In this document: in pieces, positions 60,901 to 64,000 of the stretch | Position numbering within the stretch: the first letter of the stretch is position 1 | Layout of the letters: every line of letters starts with the position of its first letter | Assembly: GCF_040120695.1 (NCBI RefSeq) | Contig: NZ_JBEEAC010000029.1 | Coordinates: 1 to 64,000, forward strand | Source of the DNA: Plantactinospora sp040120695 | GTDB taxonomy: Bacteria; Actinomycetota; Actinomycetes; Mycobacteriales; Micromonosporaceae | Direction of reading: 5' to 3' | DNA: 64,000 nucleotides | The notes under the pieces: model-generated | Told to the model about the DNA's origin: nothing | Database searches by the model: none | Seen by the model: the letters and a program-made list of their open reading frames with translations, nothing else | Translations under genes and position numbers: made by a program

Positions 60901-61961
60901 TCGATGATGGTCACCGCGTCGATGCCGCTGTCCCCGGCCAGGTAGCTGGCCCCGTTCAGGTCGCCGCCGTCGAGCACGATCACCACGTGCGGGCCGTCGG
61001 TCGCCGGGCCGGAGAGGCTGAACCGGGAGCGGTTGCCGACCACGTCGTCGATCAGCTTCTCCAGCTCCACCGCGGAGCTGGCCACCAGGCGTACCGCGCC
61101 GAGCGCGTCGACGGCGGTCGGGTGGTGGGCGTGCGGCAGCCACTTGGCCCACTCCCACCGGGCCCGGCGTTCCGGGCCGGCGCAGATCGCGATCAGCAGT
61201 TCGTCGGGGGCGTGGAAGACCGAGAGCTGGGTGAGCACCGCCCGGGCCAGCGCCTGCGGGTCGCCGCCGGCCGGGTCCCGGGACTGGTCGGGCTGGCCCG
61301 GCGCGTTGCGCACGAAGACCCGGGCGAAGCCCCGCATGGAGAGCGCCACCGGCAGGTCCGGCACCACCGAGTACGCGTCGAGGAACCGGCGCAGCGCGCC
61401 GGCGGTCATCGGCTCCAGGTCCTCCAGCGGCCGGGTCACCGGCGGCACCAGCGGGGTGGCCAGGGTCTGCGGGCCGACCGCGACCCGGACGACGCCGAAG
61501 TCACCGTCGCTGGGGCGCCGCTCCCAGACCCGGAAACTGCCCACAGTGGACCAGAGCTGGGTCGGGTCGGGATGCCGGTAGAAGAGGCCGGCCCGCTGCT
61601 TCGACGCGGTCTCCCGGACCCGGCGCCGCAGGGTGGCCAGGTGCCGCAGGTACTCCCGACGGGCCTGCATCATCTCGGACTTCTTGGGCGAACCGGAAGC
61701 GCTGCCCCAGGAGGACGCCACCATCGCCAGCGAGGAGACGCCGAACATCGCGCCGATGACGTACGAGTAGGCGCCGCCGCCCCGGCCGAACATCATCGCC
61801 ATCGCGACCGAGCCGCCGAGCATCGGCAGCACCATCATCAGTTGCTGCCACTTGCCGCCCGTCGCCTGCGGGATCTCCGGCGGTGCCTCGACGGCGAGTT
61901 CGCCGGTCGGGACCTCCGGCGCCGGCCGGCGCGGCGGACGCTTGATGACGACGGTGCTCAT
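57981..61961 (-). CDS. eccC: Type VII secretion ATPase EccC (fused EccCa-EccCb)
   Basis: The 1326-residue FtsK/SpoIIIE-like motor has two N-terminal TM helices (about 38-60 and 64-86) and three ATPase domains. Walker A motifs are GATGSGKS (489-496), GGPQSGKS (842-849) and GDAECGKS (1125-1132). Only the first has the catalytic Glu (IICDEFSELL, 602-603). This matches the known pattern in which domains 2 and 3 bind substrate signal sequences. GGAGG lies 6-7 nt before ATG 61961. A small upstream ORF overlaps its start by 4 bp. It should export Esx/WXG100 proteins. Confidence 0.96.
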   Translation of the reverse strand: MSTVVIKRPPRRPAPEVPTGELAVEAPPEIPQATGGKWQQLMMVLPMLGGSVAMAMMFGRGGGAYSYVIGAMFGVSSLAMVASSWGSASGSPKKSEMMQARREYLRHLATLRRRVRETASKQRAGLFYRHPDPTQLWSTVGSFRVWERRPSDGDFGVVRVAVGPQTLATPLVPPVTRPLEDLEPMTAGALRRFLDAYSVVPDLPVALSMRGFARVFVRNAPGQPDQSRDPAGGDPQALARAVLTQLSVFHAPDELLIAICAGPERRARWEWAKWLPHAHHPTAVDALGAVRLVASSAVELEKLIDDVVGNRSRFSLSGPATDGPHVVIVLDGGDLNGASYLAGDSGIDAVTIIDLDSPPPRLLDRAMLVLETDGGRLNTYSMDGQAEVGTPDRLSVEEAEAVARRLAPLRLAAAQKGSSDESLVKEMTLGELLGVGDPENFSTVQGWAPRPNRDKLRVPIGVGGDGGVVDLDLKESAQDGMGPHGLLIGATGSGKSELLRTLVLGLAATHSSEALNFVLVDFKGGATFASLDRLPHTAAVITNLADELPLVDRMVDAINGEMIRRQELLRKAGNYANLKDYDKARSGGAALAPLPSLLIICDEFSELLSAKPDFIDLFVQIGRLGRSLGVHLLLASQRLEEGRLRGLDTHLSYRIGLRTFSALESRAVLGVPDAYELPRAPGHGYLKFGTEPLVRFKAAYVSGPYQKTTAGGPGAQGYTGPRLLSYSTHHVPVPKPVVPATPKPAPEDPAAQSLLDVMVSRLVGQGPPAHQVWLPPLSQAPALDEILGPVVTDPSRGLTFGNPELHGALQVPVAMIDKPFEQRRDLLWLSLEGGAGHVAVAGGPQSGKSSLLRTLICGLALTHTPAEVQVYCLDFGGGSLASLRELPHVGGVAGRAEAAAVRRTVGEIATLLNDREQRFAELGVESMPAYRKRRASAGGVGVGADPFGDVFLVIDGWPTLRGEYDDLEPLVTDIATRGLSYGVHVVAAAPRWMDFRPAIRDLFGSRLELRLGDPTDSIIARKAAANVPEKTPGRGITAESLHFLTVLPELSSLGGGQTQALVKAVAGNWSGAPAPRVRLLPPVLPYADLDVAGATGLRLPIGISEADLQQVSIDFASEPHFLLFGDAECGKSSFLRALATSITSRYTPEQARIILVDFRRSLLGVIQSDHLIGYGTAAQATSELIESVAGYMQRRLPGPDVTPQQLRDRSWWTGPELFVLVDDYDLVATGPNNPLLPLVEYLPQARDVGLHVVLTRRSGGASRSLYEPIIQRLRELSSPGLVMSGSKDEGALIGSVRPGPMPPGRGRLVTRKEGIRLVQLAYLPSS

Positions 61962-62104
61962 CGGTCGCCTCCCGCCGGTCTGTCCGTGCTGTCCCGCCGA
62001 TCGGTGCCCACCTGCCCGGACCGGCCGCCACAAGGCCGTACGTCGAGCTCCGGGGCACGTCCGGCACGGCCGCTGCCGCTCCGGCCCTGGCCACCCGTGT
62101 CCAT
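61958..62104 (-). CDS. 48-residue ORF translationally coupled to eccC
   Basis: A 48-codon ORF begins at ATG 62104. A near-perfect SD (AGGGGAGGT, 62118-62110) lies 5 nt upstream, one of the best in the window. Its TGA overlaps the eccC start (ATGA). The peptide is hydrophilic and Gly/Arg-rich (MDTGGQGRSGSG, RAPELDVRP, one Cys at position 25, DRRDSTDRPAGG). It has no resemblance to WXG100 proteins. It could be a leader that regulates eccC translation or a real small partner. Homologues were not searched. Confidence 0.55.
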   Translation of the reverse strand: MDTGGQGRSGSGRAGRAPELDVRPCGGRSGQVGTDRRDSTDRPAGGDR

Positions 62105-62276
62105 CTGAGACCTCCCCTAAGGCCGCGCCGGTGGAACCGTCGAGCCGTTCCGGCGGGCCATCCGACGCCCCCGCGTCGCAAATGTCATCGCGCTCGGTCG
62201 GACGAGTGTGACCCATCCTAGGTAAAGTGCGGTCGTCCGCGCAGCCATGGGTTGCCCCTTCGATGGAGGACTGTCG

Positions 62277-63704
62277 ATGAGTACCGGGCTCGCCCGCGTC
62301 ACGATCAGCGCGCCGCAACGACGGGTCGACGTCGCGCTGCCCGAACACCTGCCGCTGGCCGAACTCCTGCCCGAGGTACTCCGGCACGCCGGCGAGGGGC
62401 TGGCCGACGACGGCGAGAAACACGGCGGGTGGTTGCTGCGCCGTACCGACGGCGCGCCGTTGGCGGCCGGCAAGGCACTGCTGCCGCAGGGCGTCCGCGA
62501 CGGCGACGTGCTGCACCTGGTGCCGGCCCGGGCACAGTGGCCGGAGCTGGAATACGACGACGTGGTGGAGGCGATCGCCGACGGGGCGAGGCGCCGGGGC
62601 AGCGCGTGGTCCGGGCGGAACACCCGGATCGGCACGCTCGGTGCGGCGGGCGGTCTGCTCGCCGTCTGCCTGCTCGCGGTCGTGGCCGGTGGCACGCTGT
62701 GGGAGATGGGCGCCTTCGTCGCGCTCGGTGCGGCCGTACTGCTGTCGCTGAGCGCGGTGGTGGCCTCCCGGGCGTACGGGGACGCCACGGCCGGTGCCGC
62801 CCTCGGCGGGTACGCGATGCCGTTCGCCTTCTTCGGCGGCGCCCTGCTGGTCGCCTCCGGGGACCCGGTGGGCGTGATCGGGTGGGTCGGCTGGCTCGGT
62901 GCGCCGGAGGCGCTGGCCGGCTCGGTCGCGCTGCTGCTGATCGCGGTGCTCGGCATGGTCGGGGTCGCCGCCGGGCTGCGGGTCTTCGCCGCCGGTGTCT
63001 CGGTCGGGCTGCTCGGCGCGCTGGCCGCGCTGGTCGGGTTCGTGGTCTCGGCGGCGGGTTCGGCGGCGATCCTGATGGCCGCGCTGGTCTGTGCGATCGG
63101 CATGCTGCCGCTGCTGGCGATCCGCTTCGGCAAGCTGCCGATGCCGCCGATCACGCTACCCACCGGTGCCGAGGCGGCCGAGGGTTTCACCGCGGCGACC
63201 CCGATGCCGAGCGGCGTGCGGGAGCGGCCGGACCGGGGACGGGTCTTCGCGGCGGTCGCCCGGACCGAGGAGATGCTCACCGGGATGCTGGTCGGGCATG
63301 CCGTACTGGCCGTGGTGGCGGCGCTGGTGCTGGTGGTGGCGGGCGGGTTCTCCGGCCGGCTGATGGTCGCGGTCTCGGCGGCGGCCCTGCTGCTGCGGTC
63401 CCGGCTCTTCGTCACGGTCCGGCAGCGGGTACCGCTGATGGCGGCCGGGATCGGCTCTGCCGTGGTGCTCGGGATCGCCCTGCTGTTCCGGATGCAGGAG
63501 ACCGGCCTGCTGCTGCTCGCCGCCGGCGGCCTGGTGCTCGCCCTGGTGGTGGTCGCGGCCGGCGCGACCTACTCGAAGCGGGAGCCCGGACCCTACCTGG
63601 GTCGGACCGCCGATCTCGTCGACACCCTCATGGTGATCGCGGTGGTGCCGGTGGCCTGTGCGGTGCTGGGCCTCTACGCCCAGGCCCGCGGCCTGCTCGG
63701 CTGA
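62277..63704 (+). CDS. eccD: Type VII secretion membrane protein EccD
   Basis: The 475-residue protein starts with a ubiquitin-like YukD-type domain (about 1-85: ARVTISAPQRRVDVALPEHLPL, HGGWLLRRTDGAPL, DGDVLHLVPA). About eleven TM helices follow. This is the EccD layout, the core pore component of ESX systems. TGGAGGA lies 6 nt before ATG 62277; ATG 62247 would add 10 residues. It is divergent from eccC (172 bp between the eccD start and the small eccC leader ORF). Confidence 0.93.
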   Translation: MSTGLARVTISAPQRRVDVALPEHLPLAELLPEVLRHAGEGLADDGEKHGGWLLRRTDGAPLAAGKALLPQGVRDGDVLHLVPARAQWPELEYDDVVEAIADGARRRGSAWSGRNTRIGTLGAAGGLLAVCLLAVVAGGTLWEMGAFVALGAAVLLSLSAVVASRAYGDATAGAALGGYAMPFAFFGGALLVASGDPVGVIGWVGWLGAPEALAGSVALLLIAVLGMVGVAAGLRVFAAGVSVGLLGALAALVGFVVSAAGSAAILMAALVCAIGMLPLLAIRFGKLPMPPITLPTGAEAAEGFTAATPMPSGVRERPDRGRVFAAVARTEEMLTGMLVGHAVLAVVAALVLVVAGGFSGRLMVAVSAAALLLRSRLFVTVRQRVPLMAAGIGSAVVLGIALLFRMQETGLLLLAAGGLVLALVVVAAGATYSKREPGPYLGRTADLVDTLMVIAVVPVACAVLGLYAQARGLLG

Positions 63705-63740
63705 CCGCCCCCAGCCGGGAACATGCGGCGGGGACGAAAT

Positions 63741-63775
63741 CGGCCGGTGCACCCTTGACGGGGTGCCACCGGCCG
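63741..63775. terminator. Bidirectional terminator between eccD and ppa
   Basis: CGGCCGGTG-CACCC pairs with GGGTG-C-CACCGGCCG, a 14-bp stem with one bulged C and a short loop. It lies between two convergent stop codons. Confidence 0.8.
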
Positions 63776-63794
63776 GTTGCTGCCGTTGCGGGGG

Positions 63795-64000
63795 TCAGTG
63801 TGGTGACTCGCCCCGTTCGACCGCTTCCTGGTGCCGCCGGAACGACGTCCGGATCTCCGCCTCCGCCTCGGTCCGGCCGACCCAGGTGGCACCCTCGACC
63901 GATTTGCCGGGCTCCAGGTCCTTGTACACCTCGAAGAAGTGCTGTATCTCCAGCCGGTCGAACTCGCCGAGGTGGTGTATGTCCCGCAGGTGCTCCTGGC
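63795..64000 (-). CDS. ppa: Inorganic pyrophosphatase, 3' part (gene continues past window)
   Basis: The last 68 codons of a minus-strand gene read HLRDIHHLGEFDRLEIQHFF, then EVYKDLEPGKSVEGATWVGR, TEAEAEIRTSFRRHQEAVER and a short end before TGA (63797-63795). DRLEIQHFFEVYKDLE and GKSVEGATWVGR are typical of the actinobacterial inorganic pyrophosphatase C-terminus. The catalytic region lies outside the window. Convergent with eccD. Confidence 0.9.
   Translation of the reverse strand, partial: QEHLRDIHHLGEFDRLEIQHFFEVYKDLEPGKSVEGATWVGRTEAEAEIRTSFRRHQEAVERGESPH

Overview
The window reads as chromosomal DNA of a high-GC actinomycete, most likely a member of the Micromonosporaceae (Micromonospora, Plantactinospora or Actinoplanes relatives). 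The evidence is a very strong G/C bias at third codon positions, frequent GTG starts, many probable leaderless genes (a TANNNT box 6-9 nt before the start codon), 4-bp GTGA/ATGA gene overlaps, and actinobacterial marker genes: a WhiB-like regulator, a Crp/GlxR-type regulator, MarP, mycosin and the ESX proteins EccC and EccD. The genus is inference. There is no rRNA, CRISPR array, prophage or intact insertion sequence; one tRNA-Pro(CGG) lies near 18.2 kb.

Layout. 0.2-4.2 kb: an ArsR-type regulator with an AHSA1-type protein, a secreted HNH nuclease pair, and a 14-TM efflux pump. 4.4-6.4 kb: leuA, preceded by a predicted leucine leader peptide and hairpins. 6.5-10.5 kb: a nitroreductase, a lipoprotein, and lysC-asd for aspartate-family amino acids. 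10.5-18.2 kb: a GAF-GGDEF cyclase, two DJ-1/PfpI genes (an enzyme and a GlxA-type regulator), a decayed acetyltransferase, a membrane protein, a methyltransferase, a poorly coding stretch and tRNA-Pro.

18.4-27.9 kb and 49.7-56.4 kb: two halves of a block that in Mycobacterium tuberculosis is contiguous (Rv3671c-Rv3683). The first half holds a metallophosphoesterase, a ponA2-like PBP, wblA/whiB4, two ArsA-like ATPases, a DUF4177 protein, RidA and a metallo-beta-lactamase-fold hydrolase. The second half holds Crp, endonuclease III, a TlpA-like lipoprotein, a Nudix hydrolase and MarP, with cbiZ and capA added.

Between the halves (27.9-49.4 kb) sits lineage-specific material: a 1356-residue zinc-ribbon/cyclase/ATPase/TPR signalling protein; a transmembrane Ser/Thr kinase followed by a solute-binding lipoprotein and a polytopic membrane protein; an acyl-CoA catabolic operon (TetR, TIGR03084, AtuA, carboxyltransferase, biotin carboxylase, acyl-CoA dehydrogenase) with a clear TetR operator; an XRE regulator with two small proteins; and a PadR-RDD-hydrolase operon.

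56.4-64 kb: type VII secretion genes mycP, eccC and eccD, with a 48-codon ORF translationally coupled to eccC, ending in the 3' part of inorganic pyrophosphatase. EccB, EccE and Esx substrates are not in the window.

The most interesting signals are the split conserved block, the eccC leader ORF, the leuA leader peptide, the kinase/solute-binding/membrane cassette, the back-to-back promoter between the metallophosphoesterase and yqeY, and a 19-bp perfect inverted repeat upstream of crp. No function was checked by database search; all names come from reading the sequences.
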